DNA of 64,000 bases from JBAYSY01 sp041675885 (GCA_041675885.1 JBAYSY010000008.1:11995-75994); one strand, 5' to 3'. Numbered from the stretch's first letter, positions 10,566 to 19,929 are shown. Translations and numbers: made by a program. Notes: generated by a model from the letters alone, not told the origin.

Positions 10566-11375
10566 ATGACCGAACCCCAGATCGAACCCTTGGCCGATCC
10601 CCTGCCGCGCCACCTTTCCCTTGCCGGGGCATACAATATCCGCGATCTGGGCGGATATCCGACCGGCGACGGCCGGGCGACGGCATGGCGGCGGTTCCTG
10701 CGTGCCGACAGCCCGCACCGGCTGGACGGGCACGAGGTCGGCACGCTGCGCGATCAGGGGGTGGCCACCGTGATCGACCTGCGCACCCGCAAGGAGCTGG
10801 ACGACAACCCGAACCCATTCGCCCGGCTTTCGGGGGTCGAGTTCGTCAACCTGCCGCTGTTCGACGATCTTGCCCCCGCCGCCATGGCCAGGACCCGGGT
10901 GACGGATTCGGGCAATCCGCTGTTCGACTTCTACATCGCCGCCCTGACCGGGCGGCAGGGGGTGATCCGTGAGGTTCTTTCGGTCATGGCCGGGGCGGAA
11001 CGGGGGACGGTGATGTTCCATTGCACCGCGGGCAAGGACCGCACCGGGCTTATCGCCGCGCTGCTCTTGTCGGTGGCCGGGGTCGGCCGCGATCTGGTGC
11101 TTGAGGACTACGCCATGACCCGGCCGCTCATCACCGGCATGGTCGAGGAATTCCTGGAAACCGCCCGGAGCCGTGGCGCCGATCTTGTCTCCTACCGCAA
11201 GATGCTGGCCTGCGATCCGGGCACGCTGCAATCGGCGCTGCGCCATATCGAGGGGCAACACCGCACGATCGACGGCTATCTTGCCGATATCGGGGTCGGT
11301 GCCGGAGAGGTCGAGGGGCTGCGCGCCCGGCTGGTCGATGCCGTGGCCGGGCCCGCGCCCGCCGGGGGCGCCTGA
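10566..11375 (+). CDS. Tyrosine-phosphatase-like enzyme (Y_phosphatase3 type)
   Basis: A 269-residue phosphatase with the P-loop HCTAGKDRTG (around residue 153), giving the nucleophilic Cys and Arg of the Cys-X5-Arg phosphatases. The N-terminal NIRDLGGYPTGDG and VIDLRTRKEL are typical of the bacterial dual-specificity/lipid-phosphatase-like group (PF13350). There is no signal peptide. It lies 15 bases after the metallophosphoesterase and ends the importer operon, converging on panC 4 bases later. Members act on phosphotyrosine, phosphoinositides or small phosphate esters; the target is unknown. Confidence 0.87.
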   Translation: MTEPQIEPLADPLPRHLSLAGAYNIRDLGGYPTGDGRATAWRRFLRADSPHRLDGHEVGTLRDQGVATVIDLRTRKELDDNPNPFARLSGVEFVNLPLFDDLAPAAMARTRVTDSGNPLFDFYIAALTGRQGVIREVLSVMAGAERGTVMFHCTAGKDRTGLIAALLLSVAGVGRDLVLEDYAMTRPLITGMVEEFLETARSRGADLVSYRKMLACDPGTLQSALRHIEGQHRTIDGYLADIGVGAGEVEGLRARLVDAVAGPAPAGGA

Positions 11376-11379
11376 CCCG

Positions 11380-12246
11380 TCAGCCCTTCGCCACCGGCGG
11401 CACCGCCATGTTGTCGATCAGCCGCACATCGCCCAGCCATGCCGCCGCCAGCAGCCGGGCGGGCACCTCGGGCGCCGCCAGCGGCCGCAGGTCGTCGGCC
11501 GCCCGCAGTTCGAGATACTCGACCGAGGCATAGCCCGCCGCAACGATCCCGTTCCGCGCATGGTCCAGCACTTCGGCCACCGGCTCACCGGCCCCGATCG
11601 CCGCCACGGCCCGCTCCATCGCCCGGGGCAGCGCCGGGGCGATGGCGCGCTCCGCCGCGCCCAGCCGCATGTTGCGCGACGACAGCGCCAGCCCGTCGGC
11701 TTCGCGCACCGTGGGGCAGCCGATCACCTCGACGGGAATGTTCAGGTCGCGCGCAAGCGCCCGCACCAGCAGCAGTTGCTGATAATCCTTTTCGCCGAAA
11801 CAGGCCCGGTCGGCCCCGGTCATCAGGAACAGCTTGGCCACCACCGTCGCCACGCCGTCGAAATGCCCCGGCCGATGCGCGCCGCACAGCCCTTCGCTCA
11901 CGCCCGTGACCGAGACGGTGGTGGCGAAACCATCGGGATAGACATCCGCCGGTTCGGGCACGAAGACCGCATCGACCGCGAACGGGGCCAGAAGTTCCGC
12001 GTCGCGTATTTCGGTGCGCGGATAGTTCGCCAGATCCTCGGGGCTGTTGAACTGGCGCGGGTTGACGAAGATCGTCACGATCACCCGATCCGCCCCCGCC
12101 TTCGCCGCGCGCACAAGGCTGAGATGTCCGTCATGCAGCGCCCCCATGGTCGGCACCACGGCCACGGTCTCGCCCGTCCGCTTCCAGCCCGCCACCCGTG
12201 CGCGCAGCGCGGCAAGATCGCGCAGGATCGGTGTGGATACGCTCAT
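11380..12246 (-). CDS. panC: Pantothenate synthetase
   Basis: A 288-residue enzyme that joins pantoate and beta-alanine using ATP, the last step of vitamin B5 synthesis. VPTMGALHDGHLSL carries the HIGH-type nucleotide motif, FGEKDYQQL is the pantoate/ATP region, and ALSSRN corresponds to the KMSKS-type loop. Length matches the family. The start follows GGGAGGGGG; the frame extends 37 codons upstream through a repeat hairpin and that extension was rejected. panB is not in the window. Confidence 0.96.
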   Translation of the reverse strand: MSVSTPILRDLAALRARVAGWKRTGETVAVVPTMGALHDGHLSLVRAAKAGADRVIVTIFVNPRQFNSPEDLANYPRTEIRDAELLAPFAVDAVFVPEPADVYPDGFATTVSVTGVSEGLCGAHRPGHFDGVATVVAKLFLMTGADRACFGEKDYQQLLLVRALARDLNIPVEVIGCPTVREADGLALSSRNMRLGAAERAIAPALPRAMERAVAAIGAGEPVAEVLDHARNGIVAAGYASVEYLELRAADDLRPLAAPEVPARLLAAAWLGDVRLIDNMAVPPVAKG

Positions 12247-12310
12247 CCCGTTCCCCCTCCCGTGAACTGTGGGGTTCCATACATGTTGCAGTGCAGCATT
12301 TCCAGCCTGT

Positions 12311-12355
12311 GCCCGTCTTTTGCGCATGCGCGCGCGCCGCGCCTTGATACCGGGC
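12311..12355 (-). repeat. Interspersed hairpin repeat, divergent copy F
   Basis: On the minus strand a GCCCGGTATCAAGGCGCGG run leads into a GC-rich centre and closes with GACGGGC. It is a looser version of the hairpin found at 37771-37803, 41302-41336 and 46699-46732. It lies between panC and the divergent second binding-protein gene. Confidence 0.45.
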
Positions 12356-12492
12356 AAGAGGGGAGTTCATTCCGGGCGGGCCGGGCGGGGCGCGGTTTGC
12401 GCACATGCCCTGCTTGAAACTGCCGGCGAACCGGTCAATCATGCCGCCGTGGCGCGCAGGCCATGCCGCGCGGACAGGATCGGAGGAACCCC

Positions 12493-13962
12493 ATGTTGAC
12501 CCGCTTCAAACTGAGTGCCGCGGCGCTCCTGCTTTCGGCCATGCCGCTGGCCGCACAGGACAGCGTGACCATCGGCATGGTGCTGGAGCCGCCGAACCTC
12601 GACCCGACCTCGGGCGCGGCGGCGGCGATCCGCGAAGTGACCTATGCCAACCTCTACGAGGGGCTGACCCGGTTCGCCCCGGACGGTTCGGTCCAGCCCG
12701 CGCTGGCGCATGGCTGGGATGTCGATGAGACCGGCAGGGTCTGGACCTTCCACCTGCACGAGGGGGTGACGTTCCACGACGGCAGCCCGATGACGGCGGA
12801 AGAGGTGGTCTTCACCCTCGACCGCGCCCGGGCCGAAGATTCGACCAATGCGCAGAAACAGCTTTTCGCGGGGATCGAATCGGTCGAGGCGGTGGACCCG
12901 CTGACGGTGCGCATCACGCTGACCGCGCCCGACGGCAACTTCGCCTTCAACATGGCCTGGGGCGATGCGGTGATCCTGTCGCCCGCCTCGGTTGAAACCA
13001 ACGCGACGAACCCGGTCGGCACCGGGCCGTTCCGCTTTGCCGAATGGGTGCAGGGCGACCGGGTGGAACTGGTGGCGAATCCGGACTACTGGGGCGATGC
13101 CCCGGCGCTGTCCTCGGCCACCTTCCGTTTCATCTCCGACCCGACCGCGGCCTTTGCGGCGATGATGGCGGGGGATGTGGACGCCTTTCCCGCCTTTCCC
13201 GCCCCCGAAACACTGTTCCAGTTCGAGGCCGACCCGCGTTTCAGCGTCATCATCGGCACCACCGAGGGCGAGACGATCCTGGCGATGAACAACGCCCGGG
13301 CGCCGCTCGACAACGTGACGGTGCGCAAGGCCGTCGCCCATGCCATCGACCGGCAGGCGATCATCGACGGGGCGATGTTCGGCTATGGCACGCCGATCGG
13401 CACCCATTTCGCGCCGCATCACCCCGATTACCTCGACCTGACGCATCTGTCGGCGCATGACCCCGAACTGTCGCGGCAACTGCTGGCCGAGGCCGGGGCC
13501 GAAGGGCTGCGGCTGCGGCTTGCCCTGCCGCCCCCCACCTACGCCCGCCGCGGCGGCGAGATCATCGCGGCGCAGCTGCGCGAGGTGGGGATCGAGACCG
13601 AGATCACCAACCTCGAATGGGCGCAGTGGCTGGAACAGGTGTTCACCGGCAAGGATTTCGACCTGACCATCATCAGCCATGTCGAACCGATGGACATCAA
13701 CATCTATGCAAGGCCGGACTACTACTTCCAGTATGGCAAGCCGGAGTTCGTGGCGATCATGGATGAACTGGCCGTGACCGTCGATCCGGCGGCGCGTTCG
13801 GAACTGGCGAAGGCCGCGCAGACCATGATCGCCGGGGATCATGTCAACGGCTACCTGTTCCAGCTTGCCCGCACCGGCGTGGCCGACGCCCGGCTGCGCG
13901 GGTTGTGGGAGAACGCGCCCGCCCCCGCGAACGACCTGACCGGGGTCTATTGGGCCGACTAA
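12493..13962 (+). CDS. Second peptide-type ABC substrate-binding protein
   Basis: A 489-residue family 5 solute-binding protein with a signal peptide (likely cut after PLAAQ, residue ~22). It is paralogous to the protein at 4661-6154: both share FEADPRF, TEGE, ILAMNNAR and the DR.AI..GAM.G blocks at the same spacing. It has no permease or ATPase of its own nearby, so it may feed the upstream importer with a related ligand. The start follows GGAGG. Its stop overlaps the convergent aldolase gene by 4 bases. Confidence 0.92.
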   Translation: MLTRFKLSAAALLLSAMPLAAQDSVTIGMVLEPPNLDPTSGAAAAIREVTYANLYEGLTRFAPDGSVQPALAHGWDVDETGRVWTFHLHEGVTFHDGSPMTAEEVVFTLDRARAEDSTNAQKQLFAGIESVEAVDPLTVRITLTAPDGNFAFNMAWGDAVILSPASVETNATNPVGTGPFRFAEWVQGDRVELVANPDYWGDAPALSSATFRFISDPTAAFAAMMAGDVDAFPAFPAPETLFQFEADPRFSVIIGTTEGETILAMNNARAPLDNVTVRKAVAHAIDRQAIIDGAMFGYGTPIGTHFAPHHPDYLDLTHLSAHDPELSRQLLAEAGAEGLRLRLALPPPTYARRGGEIIAAQLREVGIETEITNLEWAQWLEQVFTGKDFDLTIISHVEPMDINIYARPDYYFQYGKPEFVAIMDELAVTVDPAARSELAKAAQTMIAGDHVNGYLFQLARTGVADARLRGLWENAPAPANDLTGVYWAD

Positions 13963-14840
13963 GCCCCGGCCGCCGCCGAAGGATCGGTGGCGGCCAGCGC
14001 GGCACGGCCTTCGGGGGAAAGCGGCAGGAACGGCGGCAGGACATCGTGCCAGCCCTCGTCGCCGCTGCGCCGCGCCACCATGTGCTTCACCGCCGGGATC
14101 AGCGGCCAGCCCGAGACGGTGGCGCGAATCGCGCCGGCCCGCGCCACCAGCGCCGGGTCGGGCGCGGCGCGGCCCTGCCAGAGCCGGCCGCAAAGCGGGG
14201 CGCTGACGTTCGCGGTGGCCGAGATGCAGCCCGCGAACCCCGATTGCGCCGCCTCGGCCAGCGCGGTTTCGTTGCTGGGAAACACCCGCAGCGCGGGCAT
14301 CCGCGCGGCCAGTGTCCGGGCATAATCCATGTCGCCCGAGGAATCCTTGACCCCCCGGAACCGTTCGGGATGGGCGCGGTGCAGCGCCTCGATCACCTCG
14401 ATCGGGACCGGAAAGCCGGTCATCTGCGGGAAGTTGTAGAAATAGACCGCGATCGGGCGCGGTCCCAGCGCGGTATGCAGTGCCGCATACCACGCTACCA
14501 GCCCTTCGGGCGCGGGCGGCGTGTAGTAATAGGGCGGCAGCACCAGCGCCACGCCGTAGCCCAGCCGGTCGGCCTCGGCCGTGAGTGCGATAGTCTCGGC
14601 CAGCGCCGGGGTGCCGGTGCCGACCATCAGCCGCGCGCTGTCCAGCCCCCCGGCGGCCCAGCCCATCACCTGCATCCGGGCGGCGCCATCGAAGGAATTG
14701 GCCTCGCCGGTCGAGCCGAGGATGTTCAGCCCATCGCAGCCGTTCGCCAGCGCCCAGCGGCAATGTTCCAGAAACGGCTCGCGCTGCGGCTGCCCGGCGG
14801 AATTGATCGGGGTGGGAACGGCGGCGATCACGCCCTGCAT
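13959..14840 (-). CDS. DapA/N-acetylneuraminate-lyase family aldolase
   Basis: A 293-residue class I aldolase-fold protein. GSTGEANSF (residues ~43-51) is the substrate carboxylate loop, VYFYNFP supplies the catalytic Tyr, and RGVKDSSGD supplies the Schiff-base Lys. Family members condense or cleave pyruvate with an aldehyde (dihydrodipicolinate synthase, N-acetylneuraminate lyase, KDG aldolase). The isolated position beside a transporter protein suggests a catabolic enzyme rather than the lysine-pathway DapA, but this is inference. The next gene upstream is the TetR regulator, 31 bases away on the same strand. Confidence 0.85.
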   Translation of the reverse strand: MQGVIAAVPTPINSAGQPQREPFLEHCRWALANGCDGLNILGSTGEANSFDGAARMQVMGWAAGGLDSARLMVGTGTPALAETIALTAEADRLGYGVALVLPPYYYTPPAPEGLVAWYAALHTALGPRPIAVYFYNFPQMTGFPVPIEVIEALHRAHPERFRGVKDSSGDMDYARTLAARMPALRVFPSNETALAEAAQSGFAGCISATANVSAPLCGRLWQGRAAPDPALVARAGAIRATVSGWPLIPAVKHMVARRSGDEGWHDVLPPFLPLSPEGRAALAATDPSAAAGA

Positions 14841-14871
14841 CGGCTTCTTCCTTCTGGTCTCGCGCGGGGCG

Positions 14872-15420
14872 CTATGCCCGTTCCGGTTCGCGCAACAGCG
14901 CCGCCAGCCGGTCGAGCACACGCGCGGTGTCCTCCGCCCCGAGGCTATCCATGTCGAGAAGCTCCATCCCCCGCAAGCCCTCGATGCACAGAAAAGCGGT
15001 CAGCGCCAGGTCGGGGTCGGCCGATTCGGCCTTGAGCCGCGCGACCAGCGACCGCTGGAACCGCCGGGCCGGATCGACGAAGCCGGGATCCTCGGCAATC
15101 GCCGCCAGCACGCCCGATCCGGTCCGGGGTCGGCAATTCTTGCGGAAGGCGTCGAGAAAGGCCAGCGCCAGCCGGTTCGGCTCGTCCCGGTAGCCGCCCT
15201 CGATCCGCTCCAGCGACTCGGCCGCCTCGGTCACGAAGACCTCGACCAGCGCCTCCATCAGCGCGGCCTTGGTGGGAAAGTTGTAAAGGAGCCCGCCCTT
15301 GGACAGCCCGGCCCGCGCCGCCACCGCATCGAGCGAGATATGCCCCGCCCCCTGCTCGCGGGCGATCTCGGTCGCGGCGCGCAGGATGCGGTCGCGCGAT
15401 GTCGGGCGGGGTTTCCTCAT
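14872..15420 (-). CDS. TetR-family repressor beside an RND pump
   Basis: A 182-residue regulator. The N-terminal helix-turn-helix (ISLDAVAARAGLSKGGLLYN, residues ~28-47) is typical TetR, with a diverse C-terminal ligand domain. It is divergent from an RND adaptor-pump pair, and a 16-base palindrome in the shared spacer overlaps the likely pump promoter. The simplest reading is repression of the pump relieved by a pump substrate. It may be co-transcribed with the downstream aldolase gene. Confidence 0.9.
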   Translation of the reverse strand: MRKPRPTSRDRILRAATEIAREQGAGHISLDAVAARAGLSKGGLLYNFPTKAALMEALVEVFVTEAAESLERIEGGYRDEPNRLALAFLDAFRKNCRPRTGSGVLAAIAEDPGFVDPARRFQRSLVARLKAESADPDLALTAFLCIEGLRGMELLDMDSLGAEDTARVLDRLAALLREPERA

Positions 15421-15476
15421 CGGGATCGGGGCCTCGGAACGATTGCGGTCAGGGCAGCCCTAGCAGGGATTTACAT

Positions 15477-15492
15477 TACCGTCCAGACGGTA
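15477..15492. promoter_or_regulatory. Probable TetR operator over the RND pump promoter
   Basis: TACCGTC-CA-GACGGTA is a 7-base inverted repeat with a 2-base centre. It covers the start of a TATAGT -10 box (15491-15496) that has a weak -35 (TTTACA at 15470-15475, spacing 15). The position would block transcription of the pump genes. Confidence 0.55.
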
Positions 15493-15545
15493 TAGTGAGG
15501 CGACCGGAAACGGCCCGGAACAGCCTCGTGCACGGACGGAACAGG

Positions 15546-16679
15546 ATGATCAAACGGCTTGTCATCGCGATACTCGCGGTCGGGGCGATCGGCGTGGCAA
15601 TCGTCGGTTTCAACCTGTTCCGCGACCAGGCGATCGAGGATTTCTTCGCCACAAGGGTGATCCCGCCTGCCCCGGTCGTGTCCGAAGTGGCCCGGACCGG
15701 CAGCTGGACGCCGGTGATCGAGGCCATCGGCACCGTTCTTGCCGCGCGGGGCATCGACCTTGCGGTCGAGGGCACCGGGGTGGTGCGGGCGGTCATGTTC
15801 GCCCCGAACGAGGTGGTCGCCGAAGGCGCGCTTCTGGTGCGGATCGACGATTCCATCGAACGCGCCGATCTGGAGGCCGCATGGGCCAACGTGCGGGTTG
15901 CCGAACAGGCGCTCGACCGGATCCAGACGCTGGGCGCGCGGGGCATCACGCCCGCCGCCAGTGTCGAGGAGACGCAGGCCGCCGCCGAATCCGCCCGCGC
16001 CCAGATCGAGCGGCTGAACGCGATCCTGAACCAGAAGGCGCTGCACGCGCCCTTCGGCGGCACCATCGGCATCCCGCGGATCGAGGCCGGACAGTTCGTC
16101 ACCCCCGGCACCCTTGTCGCGACCTTGCAGGATCTCGACACGCTGGAGGTCGATTTCTCGGTGCCCGAGCAGGCACGGCCGCAGCTTGCCATCGGTCAGC
16201 GCGTGGTGCTGGCGGGCGAGGACGGCCGCGAGCTGGCCGAGGGCCGCATCTCGGGGATCGAGCCGCGCATCGACCCGCGCACCCGTCTTGTGCATGTCCG
16301 CGCCCGGATCGAGACCCATGACGGCAGTCTCAGCCCCGGCCAGTTCGTGCGGCTGCGGGTGGTCCTGCCCGGGGAGGAAGGCGCCATCGTCCTGCCGCAG
16401 ACCAGCCTCGTCAGCAGCCTTTACGGCGATTACGCCTTTGTCGTGCGCGAGAACCCGGAGGGCGAAGGGCTGATCGCCGTGCAGGTCTTCGTCACGGCGG
16501 GCCGCCGCGCCGGGCCGATGGTCGAGATCGTCGCCGGCATCGAGCCGGGCGACCGGGTGGTGACCGTCGGCCAGAACCGGCTGCGCAACGGAATGCCGGT
16601 GACGCCGAGCGGCGCCGATGCCGCCGCCCCCGGCGCCGGAACCTCCGAAACCGGAGCCGCCGCAGGGGACGCGCAATGA
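15546..16679 (+). CDS. RND efflux periplasmic adaptor
   Basis: A 377-residue membrane-fusion protein that links the RND pump to an outer-membrane channel. A single N-terminal membrane segment (residues ~4-24) is followed by a barrel-sandwich (lipoyl-like) domain split by a helical hairpin (ADLEAAWANVRVAEQALDRI region) and the beta-barrel domain with 'DFSVPEQARPQLAIGQRVVL'. The C-terminal tail is rich in Ala, Gly and Pro. The stop overlaps the pump start by 4 bases. No outer-membrane TolC-type gene is adjacent. Confidence 0.94.
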   Translation: MIKRLVIAILAVGAIGVAIVGFNLFRDQAIEDFFATRVIPPAPVVSEVARTGSWTPVIEAIGTVLAARGIDLAVEGTGVVRAVMFAPNEVVAEGALLVRIDDSIERADLEAAWANVRVAEQALDRIQTLGARGITPAASVEETQAAAESARAQIERLNAILNQKALHAPFGGTIGIPRIEAGQFVTPGTLVATLQDLDTLEVDFSVPEQARPQLAIGQRVVLAGEDGRELAEGRISGIEPRIDPRTRLVHVRARIETHDGSLSPGQFVRLRVVLPGEEGAIVLPQTSLVSSLYGDYAFVVRENPEGEGLIAVQVFVTAGRRAGPMVEIVAGIEPGDRVVTVGQNRLRNGMPVTPSGADAAAPGAGTSETGAAAGDAQ

Positions 16680-19600
16680 GGAACCTGCCCGAGCTGTTCA
16701 CCCGGCGGCCGGTGCTTTCGACCGTCTTCGGCGCGCTGATCTTGCTGGTGGGCATCTTCGGGCTGCTCAACCTTCAGGTCCGCCAGTATCCCGAGGTCGA
16801 GGAAACGGTGGTCACCATCACCACCGTCTATCCGGGCGCCAGCGCGGAACTGATCCAGGGCTTCATCACCGCGCCCATCGCCGCCTCGGTCTCGACGACC
16901 GAGAACGTCGATTACGTCACCTCGGCCAGCCGCCCCTCGGTCGGCACGGTGACGGTGCAGATGCAACTGGGGGCCGACCCGGACATCGCCCTGACCGAGG
17001 TCATGTCCAAGGTGCAGGAGGTGCGCTCGCGCCTGCCTGCCGACGCGGAAGACCCGGTGATCGTCAAGGGCACCGGGATGCAGTTCGCCATCATGTATCT
17101 GGCATTCCAGAGCGACCGGATGACCCCCGAACAGGTCACCGAATATCTGGAACGGGTGATCCGGCCGCGCATGTCCACCATCGACGGTGTGGCCGAGGTG
17201 CAGGTTCTGGGCGCGGCGAACTACGCGATGCGCATCTGGATCGACCCGGTGCAGCTTGCCGCCCGCGGCGTGACCGCGAACGATCTGATGCAGGCGATCG
17301 GCGCCTCGAACTTTCTTTCGGCGCCGGGCAGCACCCGCAACGACGACGTGACCTATTCGATCACGCTCGAATCCACCCTGCACACGCCCGAAGCCTTCGG
17401 GGCGCTGCCGCTTCTGTCCGACGGCGACGAGGTGGTGCGGCTGCGCGACGTGGCGCAGATCGAGCTTGCGGCCGAGAACACCGATACGGTGGTGCGGTTC
17501 GACGGCCGCCCGGGGACTTTCCTCGGGGTGTTCCCTTCGCCCTCCGCCAACCCGCTGGACACGGCGGCGGCGGTGCTGGAGGAACTGCCCGCGATCCGGT
17601 CCAGCCTGCCCGAGGGGATGACCGTCACGCTGGTCTTCGATTCGACCGAGGCGATCTCGGCCTCGATCCAGGAGGTGTTCATCACCATCGCCCAGGCCAT
17701 CGTGATCGTGATCCTGGTGATCCTGCTGTTCCTCGGCTCGCTGCGGTCGGTGCTGATGCCGGTGCTGACCATTCCGCTGTCGCTGGTGGGGATCTGTTTC
17801 TTCATCTGGGCGATGGGCTATTCGATCAACCTGATGACGCTGCTGGCGCTGGTGCTGGCCATCGGGATCGTGGTCGATGACGCCATCGTCGTGGTCGAGA
17901 ACGTGCAGCGCAATGTCTCGGACGGGGTGCATCCGCTGCGTGCCGCCATCGACGGGATGCAGGAACTGTGGGTGGCGCTGATCGCCACCACGGTCGCCAT
18001 CGTCGCGGTGCTGGTGCCGATCGGCCTGACCGGCGGGCTCACCGGCTCCCTGTTCCGCGAATTCGCCTTCACCCTGGCGGGGGCGGTGGTGATCTCGACG
18101 CTGGTGGCGCTGACCATCACGCCGATGATGGCGGCGCGGATGTTGAAAGGCGGCGATCCAGGGCGGTTTCAGGCCGTCGTGGACCGTGTGTTCGAGGGCA
18201 TGTCCGGCTGGTATGAACGCCGGGTGCGCGGCTCGCTCGCGGTCTGGCCGGTGACGATGTTCGTCTATGTGGTGCTGATCGCGCTTACCGGGTTCATGTT
18301 CCTCAAGACCCCGGGCGAACTGGCCCCCGAGGAAGACGCGGGCGCACTCTTTTCGCTCGTGACCGCACCGCGCTATGCGACCAGCGACTATACCGCGCGC
18401 TACACCGCCGAGCTTGGCGCGCGCACCGCCGATATCCCCGAGGTGTCGGCCCATTTTTCCGTCACCGGCTTCGGCGGCGGCAATACCGGCTTTGCCATCT
18501 GGGGGCTGGAGGACTGGGCCGACCGTGACCGCAGCCAGGCCGAGGTGCAGCAGGATATCCAGGCCCGGCTTTCGGCCCTCGACGGGGTGGAGGCGCTGGT
18601 CTTCGCCCCGCCGTCGCTGCCGGGCGCGGGCGGGGGGCTGCCGATCTCGATGGTGCTGCAATCCACCGGAGACCCGTCGCAGGTCTATGAAATGGCCGAG
18701 GAAATCCGCACGAGCGCCGAGGCCACCGGCCGCTTCATCGTGGTGCAGAACTCCATGTCCTACGACAGTCCGCAGGTGACGGTGACCATCGACCGCGACC
18801 GGGCCGCCGCGCTGAACGTGCCGGTGCGCGACATCGGGGCCACGCTGTCGATCCTGGTCGGCACCGGCGCGGCGGGGCAGTTCGACCGCGACTCGCGCAG
18901 CTATGACGTGATCCCGCAGGTGCCGCAGGACTACCGCGACAACCCCGAGCGGCTGGGCGAATTCTTCATCCGTTCGGTCACCGGCGACATGATCCCGCTT
19001 TCCTCGGTGATCTCGGTTTCGACCGATGCCGCCCCGGCGGCCATCGAGCAGTTCGACCAGCTCAACTCCGCCACCATCTCGGCGCTGCCGATGCCCGGCG
19101 TGACCACGGGCGAGGGGATGCAGATCATCGCCGACATCGCCCGGGCCGACATGCCGGACGGGTTCTTCCTCGACTATTCCGGCCAGTCGCGGCTGGAGAT
19201 CGAGCAGGGGAACGCCATGCTGATCGCCTTCGGCGCGGCGGTGCTGGTGATCTATCTGGTGCTGGCGGCGCAGTTCGAAAGTTTCCGCGATCCGTTCATC
19301 GTGCTGATGTCGGTGCCCTTGTCGATCTTCGGGGCAATCCTGCCCTTGAATCTCGGGCTCGGGACGCTGAACATCTACACCCAGATCGGGCTGATCACGC
19401 TGATCGGCATCATGGCCAAGCACGGCATCCTGCTGGTCGAGTTCGCCAACCAGCGCCGGGACGAGGGCTATTCGATCCACGACGCCATCGTGCGCTCGGC
19501 CCGGATCCGGCTGCGGCCGATCCTGATGACCTCGCTGTCGATGGTCTTCGCCATGGTGCCCCTGCTGATCGCCGACGGGGCGGGCGGTGCGGCGCGGCAG

Positions 19601-19735
19601 GCCATCGGTCTGGTGACCTTCTGGGGGCTGCTGATCGGCACCTTCTTCACCCTGTTCGTGGTGCCGATGTTCTACATCCTGCTGGCCGCGCCGGAACGGA
19701 CCTCGCCCGACGCCGATCCGGTCCCGGCGGAGTAG
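16676..19735 (+). CDS. RND-family multidrug efflux permease
   Basis: A 1019-residue inner-membrane pump of the AcrB/MexF class with the usual 12 membrane segments and two large periplasmic loops. NLPELFTRRPVLSTVFGALI starts the first segment; 'LVLAIGIVVDDAIVVVENVQ' in TM4 contains the paired Asp residues of the proton relay; 'GIMAKHGILLVEFAN' is the matching TM10-11 motif. Length is at the lower end for the family but all landmarks are present. It is translationally coupled to the adaptor, and substrates are unknown. Confidence 0.95.
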   Translation: MRNLPELFTRRPVLSTVFGALILLVGIFGLLNLQVRQYPEVEETVVTITTVYPGASAELIQGFITAPIAASVSTTENVDYVTSASRPSVGTVTVQMQLGADPDIALTEVMSKVQEVRSRLPADAEDPVIVKGTGMQFAIMYLAFQSDRMTPEQVTEYLERVIRPRMSTIDGVAEVQVLGAANYAMRIWIDPVQLAARGVTANDLMQAIGASNFLSAPGSTRNDDVTYSITLESTLHTPEAFGALPLLSDGDEVVRLRDVAQIELAAENTDTVVRFDGRPGTFLGVFPSPSANPLDTAAAVLEELPAIRSSLPEGMTVTLVFDSTEAISASIQEVFITIAQAIVIVILVILLFLGSLRSVLMPVLTIPLSLVGICFFIWAMGYSINLMTLLALVLAIGIVVDDAIVVVENVQRNVSDGVHPLRAAIDGMQELWVALIATTVAIVAVLVPIGLTGGLTGSLFREFAFTLAGAVVISTLVALTITPMMAARMLKGGDPGRFQAVVDRVFEGMSGWYERRVRGSLAVWPVTMFVYVVLIALTGFMFLKTPGELAPEEDAGALFSLVTAPRYATSDYTARYTAELGARTADIPEVSAHFSVTGFGGGNTGFAIWGLEDWADRDRSQAEVQQDIQARLSALDGVEALVFAPPSLPGAGGGLPISMVLQSTGDPSQVYEMAEEIRTSAEATGRFIVVQNSMSYDSPQVTVTIDRDRAAALNVPVRDIGATLSILVGTGAAGQFDRDSRSYDVIPQVPQDYRDNPERLGEFFIRSVTGDMIPLSSVISVSTDAAPAAIEQFDQLNSATISALPMPGVTTGEGMQIIADIARADMPDGFFLDYSGQSRLEIEQGNAMLIAFGAAVLVIYLVLAAQFESFRDPFIVLMSVPLSIFGAILPLNLGLGTLNIYTQIGLITLIGIMAKHGILLVEFANQRRDEGYSIHDAIVRSARIRLRPILMTSLSMVFAMVPLLIADGAGGAARQAIGLVTFWGLLIGTFFTLFVVPMFYILLAAPERTSPDADPVPAE

Positions 19736-19745
19736 GGGCGGGGAT

Positions 19746-19819
19746 GGTGCGCTGAAGCGCACCCTACGGGGCGCACCCGGCCGGTCATGGCCTTGCCGTA
19801 GGGTGCGCTTCAGCGCACC
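19746..19819. repeat. Inverted pair of GGTGCGCTGAAGCGCACC palindromes
   Basis: Two perfect 24-base arms (19746-19769 and 19796-19819) face each other across 26 bases. Each arm is itself a hairpin, GGTGCGCT-GA-AGCGCACC, followed by CTACGG. A single copy of the same unit is at 44913-44936. Between two convergent genes it may act as a bidirectional terminator, although no T-run follows. Confidence 0.75.
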
Positions 19820-19929
19820 GCCCCCGGGGCAGGAAGGCATTACCAGAAAGTTAACGTTTCCGAGCGGTTAACCGGAATTTCCGGATTTTCGCGGCAGGAT
19901 TCCTTTGGAATCAACCGCCTGACCGGAAA

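Noticed and set aside
16430..19840. A 1136-codon minus-strand open frame opposite the RND pump
   Set aside because: Antisense shadow; His/Gln/Asp-rich low-complexity translation typical of reverse frames.
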